Source of the DNA: Oxalobacter formigenes
Lineage (GTDB): Bacteria; Pseudomonadota; Gammaproteobacteria; Burkholderiales; Burkholderiaceae_D
DNA length: 64,000 bases
Direction: 5' to 3' (one strand)
NCBI RefSeq assembly: GCF_027158485.1
Contig: NZ_JAMKYJ010000003.1
Shown here: positions 25,342 to 34,174 of the stretch, one piece after another
Numbering within the stretch: the stretch's first letter is position 1
Layout: every line of letters begins with the position of its first letter
Translations under genes and position numbers: made by a program
The notes under the pieces: model-generated
Told to the model about the DNA's origin: nothing
Database searches by the model: none
What the model saw: the letters and a program-made list of their open reading frames with translations, nothing else

Positions 25342-25995
25342 ATGCGTACAAAATTAACTGCCTGTGCATTAATTGCAGCCATTGCCGTAACCGGCTGTGC
25401 CAACATGACTGAAAAACAGAAAACGACGACAACCGGTGCCGGAATTGGCGCCGTTGCGGGTGCCGCTATCGGTGCTCTGACGGGTCCTGGTGGCTGGGGT
25501 CGTGCTGCCGTAGGTGCCGCAATCGGTGGCCTGCTTGGTGGTGGTGGCGGCTATCTGTGGGGTAACCACATGGAGAAACAGAAACAGGAAATGCAGGCAG
25601 CTACACAAGGCACCGGCGTGGAAGTCGTCCAGACTGAAAACAACATGATCCGGGTCAGCATTCCAAGCGACGTTTCATTCGCTACCGGCAGTTCCACTCT
25701 CTCACCCCAGTTCAAGACCATCCTGAGAGATCTGGCCACCACCCTGAAAAACAACCCGTCCTCTTCCATCTTCGTGGTCGGTTATACGGATAATACGGGT
25801 TCCGACTCCGTCAACCTGCCTCTTTCAAGAAAACGCGCCATGAGCGTTATGGAATATCTGGTCAGCCAGGGTGTTGCCGCTAACCGCTTCACCGTGGAAG
25901 GCATGGGTTCGAAAGATCCGATCGCAAGCAATGCAACTGCTGAAGGACGCGCCCAGAACAGACGTGTCGAAATTTATGTAGGCCAGAAAAAATAA
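25342..25995 (+). CDS. OmpA-family lipoprotein with glycine-zipper domain (YiaD-like)
   Basis: 217 residues from the ATG at 25342, chosen because GGAGAA is correctly spaced for it. Lipobox AVTGC near residue 19 predicts lipidation. Residues 30-75 are a Gly/Ala zipper (GAGIGAVAGAAIGAL, then GGLLGGGGGY) likely to insert in or pack on membrane. Residues 105-217 are an OmpA C-terminal peptidoglycan-binding domain: VSFATGSSTLSPQF, VVGYTDNTGS, LSRKRAMSVMEYL, RAQNRRVEIY. It probably links the outer membrane to peptidoglycan, and the YiaD type is the closest named relative. Confidence 0.9.
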   Translation: MRTKLTACALIAAIAVTGCANMTEKQKTTTTGAGIGAVAGAAIGALTGPGGWGRAAVGAAIGGLLGGGGGYLWGNHMEKQKQEMQAATQGTGVEVVQTENNMIRVSIPSDVSFATGSSTLSPQFKTILRDLATTLKNNPSSSIFVVGYTDNTGSDSVNLPLSRKRAMSVMEYLVSQGVAANRFTVEGMGSKDPIASNATAEGRAQNRRVEIYVGQKK

Positions 25996-26020
25996 GCAGT
26001 TTTTATCTGGACTTCATCAT

Positions 26021-26051
26021 AAAAAAATGCCGGTATGACCGGCATTTTTTT
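26021..26051. terminator. Bidirectional terminator between the OmpA lipoprotein and galE
   Basis: A 14-bp perfect stem (26021-26034 with 26038-26051), A7-ATGCCGGT / ACCGGCAT-T7, with a 3-nt loop. It serves the plus-strand lipoprotein gene and the convergent minus-strand galE. Confidence 0.92.
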
Positions 26052-26060
26052 GCATGAAAA

Positions 26061-27086
26061 TTAACGATACCCATCCGGATTCGTGCTCTGCCACTTCCAG
26101 TAATCGGCACACATCTGATCCAGATCGTATCTGGTTTTCCAACCCAGCAAAGACAATGCCATGGCAGGATCGGCATAATACAAGGGAACGTCCCCAGCTC
26201 TTCTTGGCGCAATTTTGTATGGGACTGGCTTTTTGCACGCCCTTTCGAAAGCATGCACCACATCCAGAACGCTATACCCTACTCCCGTGCCAAGATTGAC
26301 AGTAAATCCCTTTTTATTCTCGAACAGATAATTCAGCGCATCGACATGCCCACGTGCCAGATCCATGACATGTATATAATCCCGGACACCCGTACCGTCC
26401 TTTGTTGGATAATCGTCTCCAAAAACAGCCAGTTCCTTCAATTTTCCAACCGCCACCTGGGCGACATACGGCATCAGATTATTGGGAATGCCATGCGGGT
26501 CTTCACCGATCAGGCCACTGGAATGGGCGCCGACCGGATTGAAATACCGGAGGATGGCGATCGACCATGAAGGATCGGAAACGGATAAATCACCCAGAAT
26601 TTCTTCAATCATCAGTTTGGATCGCCCGTAAGGATTGGCCACAGACAGACGCGCCGTTTCAGGCACCGGTGAAAAGTCCGGATCACCGTAAACCGTCGCA
26701 GACGAGCTGAAAACAAAATGACGGACACCTGCGTCATTGGCAACTTCCAGCAGGGACAGGGTGCCACTCACGTTGTTATCGTAATACATCAGGGGTTTGG
26801 CAACCGATTCGCCGACTGCCTTCAATCCGGCAAAATGGATAATGGCATCGATGGAATGTTGCTGGAACACATTTTTCAGTCCAGCTTTGTCACGGACATC
26901 GACTTCATGAAACGCAATGGATTTACCCGTGATTTTTTCAACCCTGTTAAGCGATTCACGTGAACTGTTGCATAAATTATCGACAGCGACAACATCGAAC
27001 CCCGCTTCAAGCAACTCCACGCAAGTGTGCGAACCGATATAGCCCGCCGCACCCGTTACCATGACGGTTCTGTTTTTATTATTCAT
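26061..27086 (-). CDS. galE: UDP-glucose 4-epimerase GalE
   Basis: 341 residues, extended SDR. TGAAGYIGSHTCVELLEAG, FSSSATVYGDPD, PYGRSKLMIEEIL with the catalytic Tyr/Lys, LRYFNPVGAH, RDYIHVMDLARGHVDAL, NLGTGVGYSVLDVV. Interconverts UDP-glucose and UDP-galactose, providing galactose units for surface glycans. Monocistronic, outside the polysaccharide island and with core-like codon use. Confidence 0.96.
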   Translation of the reverse strand: MNNKNRTVMVTGAAGYIGSHTCVELLEAGFDVVAVDNLCNSSRESLNRVEKITGKSIAFHEVDVRDKAGLKNVFQQHSIDAIIHFAGLKAVGESVAKPLMYYDNNVSGTLSLLEVANDAGVRHFVFSSSATVYGDPDFSPVPETARLSVANPYGRSKLMIEEILGDLSVSDPSWSIAILRYFNPVGAHSSGLIGEDPHGIPNNLMPYVAQVAVGKLKELAVFGDDYPTKDGTGVRDYIHVMDLARGHVDALNYLFENKKGFTVNLGTGVGYSVLDVVHAFERACKKPVPYKIAPRRAGDVPLYYADPAMALSLLGWKTRYDLDQMCADYWKWQSTNPDGYR

Positions 27087-27302
27087 ATCTTTCTGCTGTT
27101 AATTAATGATCTTGTGCATGACAGACACCCGTCATCATCCTACCTTTTTATTGAAAACAGGTCATCCATCATTACCAAAAAACTCCTTTTACCCAGTCAA
27201 ATTCATACGCTTTAAGTTCCTTTTGTCAAATCTCATTCCCGCTTAAGAACCAAGCTTCCCCATTTTCCTCAAAACTGTTTTATCTCTTGAATCGGGAAAA
27301 AC

Positions 27303-28172
27303 ATGAACCGACGAAATCTCATTAAATTCGTGCTGGCATTGGCCGTGATGTTCAGCCTGTCCGGATGGGTCCATGCACAAAACGCCCAGTCCCTGAAAAA
27401 CAATTATCAGCGATTACAGGATAAGCTGAAGAACAACCAGTTTAACCAGCCGATCGTCATGGATTCGGAACAGACATCCAAATCCATTAGCGGCGACGTT
27501 TACAGTGTCATCAACTACCCCTTTTCCACTGTACGGACTGCGCTGGACACGCCGGAGGAATGGTGTGACGTGCTTTCATTGCATCTGAACGTCAAGTACT
27601 GCCGTGCCTTGAACAGCAATAAAATCGAGGTTTACGCAGGCACGAAAAAACCCCAACCCCTCTCGGACGCTTTTCACATGGAATACAACTTCAAGCCTGT
27701 CATCAACAATACCAATTACATGCAAATCGTTATGGATGCCAAATCCGGCCCGATGGGAACCTCTGACTATTACATGATGATGGAAGCCATTCCAATCCAG
27801 AACAACCAGACATTCATTCACGTCAAATATTCCTACCATTACGGCACAATGGCAAAACTGGCGACCAACCTGTATCTCGATACCGTCGGCAGCGGCAAGG
27901 AAGGATTTACCATTACCGGCAAAAAACCGGACGGAAAACCGAAATACGTATCCGGTATGAGAGGCGCAATCGAACGCAATACCATGCGTTACTATCTGGC
28001 TATCGAAGCTTATCTGGGTTCATTGTCTCTTCCACCTGCACAGCAACAGGAATATCGCCTGACAAACTGGTTTGCAGCGACCGAACGGTACCCGCAACTG
28101 TATGAAATCACCCGGCAGCAATATCTCAGCATGAAACGGGACGAGTTGAAACAAACGCCACCAAACAATTAA
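27303..28172 (+). CDS. Exported protein of unknown function, possible SRPBCC/START-like fold
   Basis: 289 residues with a signal peptide (RRNLIKFVLALAVMF, likely cleavage after VHA). The mature part has long amphipathic beta-like stretches (SGDVYSVINYPFSTV, IQIVMDAKSGPMG-like, FIHVKYSYHYG) and a Cys pair in EEWCDVLSLHLNVKYC. The pattern, with a central Tyr/Met-rich region and a C-terminal helical tail (YEITRQQYLSMKRDEL), suggests a lipid- or ligand-binding SRPBCC-like domain, but that is only an impression. No catalytic motif seen. Monocistronic with its own terminator; the promoter lies in the 216-nt gap shared with galE. Confidence 0.7.
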   Translation: MNRRNLIKFVLALAVMFSLSGWVHAQNAQSLKNNYQRLQDKLKNNQFNQPIVMDSEQTSKSISGDVYSVINYPFSTVRTALDTPEEWCDVLSLHLNVKYCRALNSNKIEVYAGTKKPQPLSDAFHMEYNFKPVINNTNYMQIVMDAKSGPMGTSDYYMMMEAIPIQNNQTFIHVKYSYHYGTMAKLATNLYLDTVGSGKEGFTITGKKPDGKPKYVSGMRGAIERNTMRYYLAIEAYLGSLSLPPAQQQEYRLTNWFAATERYPQLYEITRQQYLSMKRDELKQTPPNN

Positions 28173-28179
28173 TATCAGG

Positions 28180-28219
28180 AAAAAACGGGGTGACACCCAA
28201 AAAGTGCATCCCGTTTTTT
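28180..28219. terminator. Terminator between the exported-protein gene and yicC
   Basis: A 13-bp stem (28180-28192 with 28207-28219), including one G-T pair, has A6 and T7 flanks. It sits between convergent genes and can act in both directions. Confidence 0.85.
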
Positions 28220-28234
28220 TCCGATTCAATCCTT

Positions 28235-29143
28235 TTATTCCAGATTCTGTACCTGCTCCCGAATCTGTTCGATCAGCAATTTCAGATCCATTGACGCATT
28301 GGACAATTCCTTGATGGCCGCTTTCGAGCCCAGTGTATTGGCCTCCCGGTTCAGTTCCTGCAACATGAAATCCATGCGCTTGCCGACCAGACCGCCCTTT
28401 TCCAGAATATTCTTTGTTTCTTCAAGATGGATTTTCAGGCGTGCCAGTTCTTCCGCGACATCGATACGCATTCCATAAAGCGTCACTTCCTGACGGATAC
28501 GCTCGGAGGCTTCCTGCTGTGTCTGGGATGCATTGGCATTATCGGCAATAGCCATTCCAAGCGCTTCCTGCATGCGTTCAACCGCTTTTTTCTGGAACTG
28601 GGCAACCAGTTGTGGAATCAGGGGTTCAATACGCGTAACGATTTCCTGCATGGCATGAACACGTTCCACCAGCGCTTTCGTCAAGGCAGCCCCCTCACGC
28701 TCGCGTTCGGATGTAAACGTTTTCAGCGTATCATCCATCGCCTGTTTTACCTGCTGCTGCAAGGTTTCCTGATCCGGTGCGACATCCTCGATCATGCCGG
28801 GCCATCGGAGCAGTTCATTGACCGACATGACATTCGCTTCAGATGACTGGTGACGGATTTCATGCTGGAGTTTTAACAGTTCCTTCAGCAGGGACTGGTT
28901 CAGGGTCAATGTGGACGCTTCCTGCGTGCTTCTGGCAAACGACAGGCGACATTCCACTTTTCCCCGTTTGACGTTAGCCATGATCGCCTCACGGAAGAAT
29001 GGCTCGTAGGCACGGAACTCGTCGTTCATTCTGAACTGGAGATCCAGAAAACGGGAATTGACGCTCTTCAGTTCAATCGTCAGCGTTCCTGCCACCGTTT
29101 CCACTGAAGTCGTCGCATAAGCGGTCATGCTTCTTACAGCCAT
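28235..29143 (-). CDS. yicC: YicC/YloC-family endoribonuclease
   Basis: 302 residues from the ATG at 29143, which has AGGA at the right distance; the frame extends to 29158. MTAYA opening, ELKSVNSRFLDLQFRM, KRGKVECRLSF, EAGFDP-like basic/acidic helices and the C-terminal EANTLGSKAAIKELSNASMDLKLLIEQIREQVQNLE signature. YicC proteins were long uncharacterised and are now reported as RNases acting on mRNA or sRNA. Usually beside gmk; here gmk is not adjacent. Confidence 0.93.
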   Translation of the reverse strand: MAVRSMTAYATTSVETVAGTLTIELKSVNSRFLDLQFRMNDEFRAYEPFFREAIMANVKRGKVECRLSFARSTQEASTLTLNQSLLKELLKLQHEIRHQSSEANVMSVNELLRWPGMIEDVAPDQETLQQQVKQAMDDTLKTFTSEREREGAALTKALVERVHAMQEIVTRIEPLIPQLVAQFQKKAVERMQEALGMAIADNANASQTQQEASERIRQEVTLYGMRIDVAEELARLKIHLEETKNILEKGGLVGKRMDFMLQELNREANTLGSKAAIKELSNASMDLKLLIEQIREQVQNLE

Positions 29144-29243
29144 CCTGTTTCCTTTCATAAATCCGTCAATAAACTGCCCGTTACCTTAACATCAAAAAAC
29201 GGAAAATGGTTTTAATTGGCGCAACGTGCAAGCATGTCGCAAT

Positions 29244-29278
29244 CAATAAAAAACGGCACGCTTGTGCGTGCCGTTTTT
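29244..29278 (-). terminator. Intrinsic terminator of efp
   Basis: A 12-bp perfect stem (29249-29260 with 29267-29278), ACGGCACG / CGTGCCGT, has a 6-nt loop and a T run on the minus-strand side, about 40 nt past the efp stop. Confidence 0.88.
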
Positions 29279-29316
29279 GTACAACAAATTTTTCATGGCA
29301 GCCGTGCTGCCTGCCA

Positions 29317-29877
29317 TTATTTGGCGCGGCTGCGATATTCACCGGTACGGGTATCGATTTCGATCTTGTCGCCCTGACCGACGAAAAGTGGAACCTGCAC
29401 CGTGAAACCGGTAGCGATCTTGGCTGGTTTCATGACTTTTCCGGAAGACGTATCGCCCTTGACTGCCGGTTCGGTATAAGTGACTTCACGAATGACGGTA
29501 TTAGGCAATTCAACGGAAATGGCTTTTTCGTTGTAGAAAACGACTTCGCAAGGCATACCGTCTTCAATGTAGTTCAAGGCATCGCCCATGTTTTCGGCTT
29601 CGACTTCATACTGATTGTAGTCGGCATCCATCAAAACGTAGAGAGGGTCGGCAAAGTAGGAGAAAGTGACTTCTTTTTTATCCAGAACGACGACGTCGAA
29701 CTTGTCATCTGCACGATACACGGATTCCATATTCGTGCCGGAAAGCAGATTCTTCATCTTCATTTTGCAAACGGAGGAATTGCGACCGGATTTGGTATAT
29801 TCGGATTTCAAAACCACCATCGGTTCATTGTTGACCATGACAACGTTGCCGGCGCGTACTTCTTGTGCTGTTTTCAT
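29317..29877 (-). CDS. efp: Elongation factor P, arginine-32 type
   Basis: 186 residues, the normal length. Relieves ribosome stalling at polyproline. N-terminal KOW-like domain with TAQEVRAGNVV and the loop KSGRNSS, whose Arg32 marks the class modified by EarP with L-rhamnose rather than the lysine class (EpmA). The C-terminal OB domains include GDTSSGKVMKPAKIATGFTV. It is downstream of earP on the same strand with 99 nt between. No clear Shine-Dalgarno precedes the ATG. Confidence 0.97.
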   Translation of the reverse strand: MKTAQEVRAGNVVMVNNEPMVVLKSEYTKSGRNSSVCKMKMKNLLSGTNMESVYRADDKFDVVVLDKKEVTFSYFADPLYVLMDADYNQYEVEAENMGDALNYIEDGMPCEVVFYNEKAISVELPNTVIREVTYTEPAVKGDTSSGKVMKPAKIATGFTVQVPLFVGQGDKIEIDTRTGEYRSRAK

Positions 29878-29976
29878 AAATTTGTAAAAAAATAATTAAA
29901 AATCAAGGCTTCAGTTCTGTCTGCCGGTCATTTTCGAGCCGACTCTGAAAAAGCGCTACGTAAAAAAAGGCCTATT

Positions 29977-31134
29977 TTAACGCAAAGTATTGATAAATCG
30001 AAGCAAACGGCAAGCCAAATCGTCCTGAACTGTCAGTTTTTTGAACCAGTCCGTCGCATATTGGCTCCACTCCGGAGCGATTTCGCCCAGATTCAGGCGG
30101 TTTTCCGAAACGGTTTTTATATTTTCCCGGTCGTTCCACATAGCCCAGAAACGGCGGATATTATCTGCTGCATCCTTTGGCAAACCGGACAGATACATAT
30201 CGAGAAATGCGTGCAATTTGACCATATGGGCCTCTTCATCCTGAGGATAAATGTGCCACACAAACGGTCTGGCCGCCCATTGGGCACGAACGAACGAATC
30301 TTCACCCCGAATGAAATTGAAATCGCACAACCATAACAGGCGGTCAAAATCGTCCTGTTCGATCATCGGCAAAATCTGAACCGTCAGATTATCTTTCTTG
30401 AAACGCGTCCCTGCTGCCGCTGCTTTTCCGATGAATGAACCGACCTGCTCTGTTGCAACCCCTTCCGGAATCAGGCATAACACATTTTTTTTATTCTCTG
30501 AAAGGCTTTTCAAAAGTGGGGTGACAGGTGCATCGGAATAAGAGAATATTGAAACGATCCATTGTTCAGGAGATGCTTTTACACCGAGTTTCGACAAAAA
30601 ACGAATCGCATTTTGCCGGTCGACCTGAAAATTCTCACGCTCCGAAACAAGCTGTTTTTCACGGATCAATCCCCCCGTCCGTTCAGTGAAGCCCGGGAAA
30701 TAAAAATATTTCGTCAAGGGTATCCATGATTGGGGCGAAGGCATCAAATGACTGTCTTCAACCCAGGATTCGGCAGAGAGGTATTCCAGATTGATCCAGA
30801 CAGGCTGGGGTAAATTTTGAGCCATCTGGCGCACGTAGCTCTCTGGCAAGTGTGCGCCAAATCCTTCAATCACGACGTCGGGAATATCGCCCAGTGGCAC
30901 GCGTGGAAAATCTTCCCGCCACAAACGGATATCCACACCGGAGACCGTTTGCCTGTCGAAATCGGAATCGACCTCTGGACTGATCCGTTTCAACACGGAA
31001 GGCTTGTCTATCCATAAGGTGACCCGACAGTTATGTTCATTGACAAGCTGGCGTGCCAGACGCCAGCAGACACCGGCATCGCCGAAATTATCGATCACTT
31101 CACAAAACAGATCGATTCGCAGCGACGATGCCAT
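29977..31134 (-). CDS. earP: EF-P arginine rhamnosyltransferase EarP
   Basis: 385 residues, GT-B fold (GT104). N-terminal LFCEVIDNFGDAGVCWRLARQL carries two Asp (15 and 19) matching the catalytic aspartates of characterised EarP. VVIEGFGAHLPESYV, INLEYLSAESWVED and the C-terminal FIRGEDSFVRAQWAARPFVWHIYPQ with the donor-binding residues are typical. It transfers rhamnose from dTDP-L-rhamnose to Arg32 of EF-P, encoded just downstream. The dTDP-rhamnose genes are at 13847-16139 in this window. Confidence 0.95.
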   Translation of the reverse strand: MASSLRIDLFCEVIDNFGDAGVCWRLARQLVNEHNCRVTLWIDKPSVLKRISPEVDSDFDRQTVSGVDIRLWREDFPRVPLGDIPDVVIEGFGAHLPESYVRQMAQNLPQPVWINLEYLSAESWVEDSHLMPSPQSWIPLTKYFYFPGFTERTGGLIREKQLVSERENFQVDRQNAIRFLSKLGVKASPEQWIVSIFSYSDAPVTPLLKSLSENKKNVLCLIPEGVATEQVGSFIGKAAAAGTRFKKDNLTVQILPMIEQDDFDRLLWLCDFNFIRGEDSFVRAQWAARPFVWHIYPQDEEAHMVKLHAFLDMYLSGLPKDAADNIRRFWAMWNDRENIKTVSENRLNLGEIAPEWSQYATDWFKKLTVQDDLACRLLRFINTLR

Positions 31135-31162
31135 ATTTCAATAAGAAAGAAAAAGTTAACGC

Positions 31163-31960
31163 TTAAATCGCCGATTGCAGCAACGGAAGCATCTGGCCGA
31201 AAATTCTCGGGCTGCCTGCCACGATATTGCCGGATTTCAGATAAGCAGCTTCACCGTCGAAATCAGCAACGATACCGCCTGCTTCCGAAACGATCAGGGA
31301 ACCCGCTGCAATATCCCATATCTTCAGATTCTTTTCAAAATAACCGTCGTAACGGCCACAGGCCACATACGCCAGATCCAGCGCAGCCGAGCCCGGACGA
31401 CGCAAGCCCTGTGAATTCAGGGTCATCACTTCGAACATCCTCAGGAATTCTTTCAGCGCCTTTTCATCTTTGTTACGGTTGGCAAAACCGGTGCCGAGCA
31501 ATGCTTTTGAGAGGCGATCGGTCTTGCTGACGCGGATACGCTTGTTGTTCAGGAATGCACCACCACCCTTCGTGGCCGTAAACAGGTCGTTATGAACCGG
31601 ATCATAAATAACGGCTTGTGTAATGACTCCCTTCTGTTGAAGGGCAATCGAAATACAGTACGCCGGGAACTGGTGAATGAAATTGGTCGTGCCATCCAGC
31701 GGATCGATGATCCAGACGTTTTCGCTTTCGTCATTCAGGTTGTTCGAACCACCCGATTCCTCAGCCAGAACGGCATGGGTCGGATAAGCCGATATCAGGA
31801 CATCGATAATGGCCTCCTCAGCGGCTTTATCGACTTCAGTCACATAATCGTTTGGCGCTTTTTGTTCAACCTGAATCTGTTCGAGATCGAAGGACGCGCG
31901 ATTGATAATCGTAGCGGCACGACGGGCGGCTCTGACCGCCGTGTTAAGCATTGGTTGCAT
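31163..31960 (-). CDS. suhB: Inositol-1-monophosphatase family protein SuhB
   Basis: 265 residues from the ATG at 31960, preceded by GGAAG; the frame extends upstream but without family residues. Metal-binding motifs AEESGG, IDPLDGTTNFIHQFPAYC and WDIAAGSLIVSEAGG are present in the right order. Mg-dependent phosphatase. In E. coli, SuhB also works in ribosomal-RNA antitermination. It is followed 28 nt later by earP on the same strand, and diverges from trmJ. Confidence 0.94.
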   Translation of the reverse strand: MQPMLNTAVRAARRAATIINRASFDLEQIQVEQKAPNDYVTEVDKAAEEAIIDVLISAYPTHAVLAEESGGSNNLNDESENVWIIDPLDGTTNFIHQFPAYCISIALQQKGVITQAVIYDPVHNDLFTATKGGGAFLNNKRIRVSKTDRLSKALLGTGFANRNKDEKALKEFLRMFEVMTLNSQGLRRPGSAALDLAYVACGRYDGYFEKNLKIWDIAAGSLIVSEAGGIVADFDGEAAYLKSGNIVAGSPRIFGQMLPLLQSAI

Positions 31961-32106
31961 AGTGCTTCCGTAAAAATGGCGACAACACGCATATCGGAAA
32001 ATCCGGCGCGGTGTCATAATAAATAATTAAAAAACCGGTGGAACAAAGAACCTGACTTTATTGTAGTCGATTTGAATACTTTGTTTCCCAAAACCTGATA
32101 TTGTAA

Positions 32107-32880
32107 ATGAACCAGCGAAAAACCGACACATCCGTTTTTTCAACTTTGCGTTTTATATTGGTCGGAACCAGTCATCCCGGCAATGTGGGCGCTGCCGCCA
32201 GAGCCATCAAGACAATGGGATTTTCCCGGCTTGTTCTTGTCAAGCCCCGTTTTGGAGATGTCCTGAAACAGGAAGAAGCCATCGCATTTGCCAGTGGCGC
32301 ACAGGATATACTTGAAAATGCCCTTATCGTCGAAACGCTGGAAGAAGCTCTTGAAGATTGCCACTTTGCGGCAGCCCTTTCCGCCCGGCTTCGGGAATTT
32401 TCTCCTCCAATTTTTACACCGAGACAATTTGCAGACAATATCTTCACAGGTGAACATGCCAATTGCGCTCTGGTATTCGGAAGCGAACGCTACGGCCTGT
32501 CCAACGAAGACGTGGAACAATGCCACGCCCTGATCAACATCCCAGCCAATCCGGATTACAGTTCCCTGAATCTGGCTCAGGCCATTCAGATACTGGCCTA
32601 TGAATGCCGGATGGCCATACTGGACAAGGAAAATTTGCCCACACGGGACGAACACATCGGTTTTCACGGAGAGCCTGCTTCCGTCGATCAGATCAACAGG
32701 ATGTTCATCCATCTCGAAACGGCACTGACGACTATCGGCTTCCTGAATCCGGACAACCCCAAAAAACTGATGCCACGTCTGCGACGCCTGTTTTCACGCT
32801 CCAGTCTGGAAACGGAAGAAGTCAATATATTGAGAGGGATTGCCCGGCAGATTGAGAAACAATCTACCGGCAAGAAATGA
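32107..32880 (+). CDS. trmJ: tRNA (cytidine/uridine-32-2'-O)-methyltransferase TrmJ
   Basis: 257 residues, SPOUT fold. FILVGTSHPGNVGAAARAIKTMGF opening, VKPRFGD, then the knot region ALVFGSERYGLSNEDVEQC, INIPANPDYSSLNLAQAIQILAYE. Methylates 2'-OH of nucleotide 32 in tRNA. In other bacteria it is followed by iscR; here it converges with lexA. Confidence 0.92.
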   Translation: MNQRKTDTSVFSTLRFILVGTSHPGNVGAAARAIKTMGFSRLVLVKPRFGDVLKQEEAIAFASGAQDILENALIVETLEEALEDCHFAAALSARLREFSPPIFTPRQFADNIFTGEHANCALVFGSERYGLSNEDVEQCHALINIPANPDYSSLNLAQAIQILAYECRMAILDKENLPTRDEHIGFHGEPASVDQINRMFIHLETALTTIGFLNPDNPKKLMPRLRRLFSRSSLETEEVNILRGIARQIEKQSTGKK

Positions 32881-32897
32881 ACGCCTGGTAAAAAATC

Positions 32898-33536
32898 TTA
32901 TTGCCAGGTACGCAAAAGACCGACTACCAGCCCCTCGATCTGGAAGTTATCGGATTCCCTGTTGACCTTGATGGGCGCGAAATCGGGATTTTCGGAAATC
33001 AGTTCAACGGACTGCCCGACCTTTTTGAAACGCTTGACGGTCACATCGTCGCCCAGACGTGCCACGATAATCTGGCCATCCCGCGCTTTTTCCGTTTTCT
33101 TCACGGCGATCAGATCACCTTCCAGAATACCGATGTCGCGCATCGACAGGCCACGCACTTTCAGCAAATAGTCCGGCTTGTCAGTAAAGAGCGCCGGATC
33201 GAGCTGGTAATTCTTTTCAATATGTTCCTGCGCCAGAATCGGCGACCCGGCAGCGACACGCCCGACCAGCGGGACAGAATACTGGATCTGGTTTTCACGG
33301 GCGACAAAAGGCACGGCCACATCCGTCTGAACCAGACGAATGCCCCGTGAAATCCCGGGAACCATTTCGATGACGCCCTTGCGTGCCAGCGCCTGCAAGT
33401 GCTCTTCAGCGGCATTCACGGATTTGAAACCCAGTTCGGCCGCAATTTCGGCACGGGTGGGAGGAAACCCGGTCTGATCAATCGATCTGGCAATCAGATC
33501 CAGAATTTCCTGTTGACGGACAGTCAGCTTGATCAT
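32898..33536 (-). CDS. lexA: LexA repressor
   Basis: 212 residues. Winged-HTH LTVRQQEILDLIARSI, PPTRAEIAAELGFKSVNAAEEHL; cleavage site Ala-Gly in GRVAAGSP; catalytic Ser in VRGLSMRDIGI and Lys in DVTVKRF. It represses SOS genes until RecA filaments trigger self-cleavage. A near-consensus SOS box is 29 nt upstream of its start (33565-33580), implying autoregulation. Converges with trmJ. Confidence 0.97.
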   Translation of the reverse strand: MIKLTVRQQEILDLIARSIDQTGFPPTRAEIAAELGFKSVNAAEEHLQALARKGVIEMVPGISRGIRLVQTDVAVPFVARENQIQYSVPLVGRVAAGSPILAQEHIEKNYQLDPALFTDKPDYLLKVRGLSMRDIGILEGDLIAVKKTEKARDGQIIVARLGDDVTVKRFKKVGQSVELISENPDFAPIKVNRESDNFQIEGLVVGLLRTWQ

Positions 33537-33564
33537 AGGCGCCTCACTTGAAAAAATCGGAAAA

Positions 33565-33580
33565 CTGTATATTTTTATAG
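33565..33580 (-). promoter_or_regulatory. LexA (SOS) box before lexA
   Basis: CTGTATATTTTTATAG agrees with the gammaproteobacterial/betaproteobacterial CTGT-N8-ACAG consensus except T for C in the second half-site. It lies 29 nt before the lexA start, the usual place for autoregulation. Confidence 0.7.
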
Positions 33581-33682
33581 TCTGTTAATTTAACCAGTAT
33601 TTCCGTTTTGAATCAATAACCCCCATCAAACATTGCGATTCTTTTACGCCACACCTTCAAGTCCTTAATTAACAACAGGATA

Positions 33683-33711
33683 TTGCACTAAATCATTGTC
33701 CGAAGTAAAAT
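33683..33711 (+). promoter_or_regulatory. Probable promoter of the rpsF operon
   Basis: TTGCAC at 33683-33688 and TAAAAT at 33706-33711 with a 17-nt spacer. The transcript would start about 33718 and carry a leader of about 65 nt. A TTGACG at 33741 could alternatively be a -35 with ATTAAT downstream. Confidence 0.5.
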
Positions 33712-33725
33712 AGCTGGTTTTCTTC

Positions 33726-33757
33726 TTCCTGCACCTGACTTGACGCCGGGGCAGGCA
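33726..33757 (+). promoter_or_regulatory. Possible S6:S18 leader hairpin upstream of rpsF
   Basis: Stem CCTGC (33728-33732) with GCAGG (33751-33755), extended by CC with GG, and a loop whose 3' side is an unpaired CCG. Proteobacterial rpsF leaders are known to have an S6:S18-binding hairpin with a conserved unpaired CCG, so this may be the autoregulatory site. By-eye fold only. Confidence 0.45.
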
Positions 33758-33785
33758 ATTTTATTAATGTCCATAAGGAGCATAC

Positions 33786-34151
33786 ATGCGTCACTATGAA
33801 ATCGTATTTATCGTTCATCCGGACCAGAGCGAACAGGTTCCGGCCATGATCGAACGTTACAAAAACAGCGTAACGACCCGCGGCGGCAAAATCCATCGCG
33901 TCGAAGACTGGGGCCGCCGTCAACTGGCTTACATGATCAACAAATTCGCCAAGGCTCACTACGTATTGATGAACATCGAATGCGACGGTGAAACACTGAA
34001 CGAACTGGAAACCGCATTCAAATTCAACGATGCCATTTTGCGTCATCTGACCGTCAAAATGAAACATGCTGAAACCGGTCCTTCTCCAATGATGAAATCG
34101 GCTCAGAAAGAAGAAGCTCCAAAAGCAGCTGCTGAACAAGCTTCCGCCTGA
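33786..34151 (+). CDS. rpsF: 30S ribosomal protein S6
   Basis: 121 residues. MRHYEIVFIVHPDQSEQVPAMIERYK, VEDWGRRQLAYMINKFAKAHYVLMN are characteristic. AAGGAG precedes the ATG. The C-terminal tail is Ala/Lys/Glu-rich (KEEAPKAAAEQ), as in other betaproteobacteria. First gene of rpsF-priB-rpsR-rplI. Confidence 0.97.
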   Translation: MRHYEIVFIVHPDQSEQVPAMIERYKNSVTTRGGKIHRVEDWGRRQLAYMINKFAKAHYVLMNIECDGETLNELETAFKFNDAILRHLTVKMKHAETGPSPMMKSAQKEEAPKAAAEQASA

Positions 34152-34174
34152 TTGATAACCGACAGGAGACCTGA

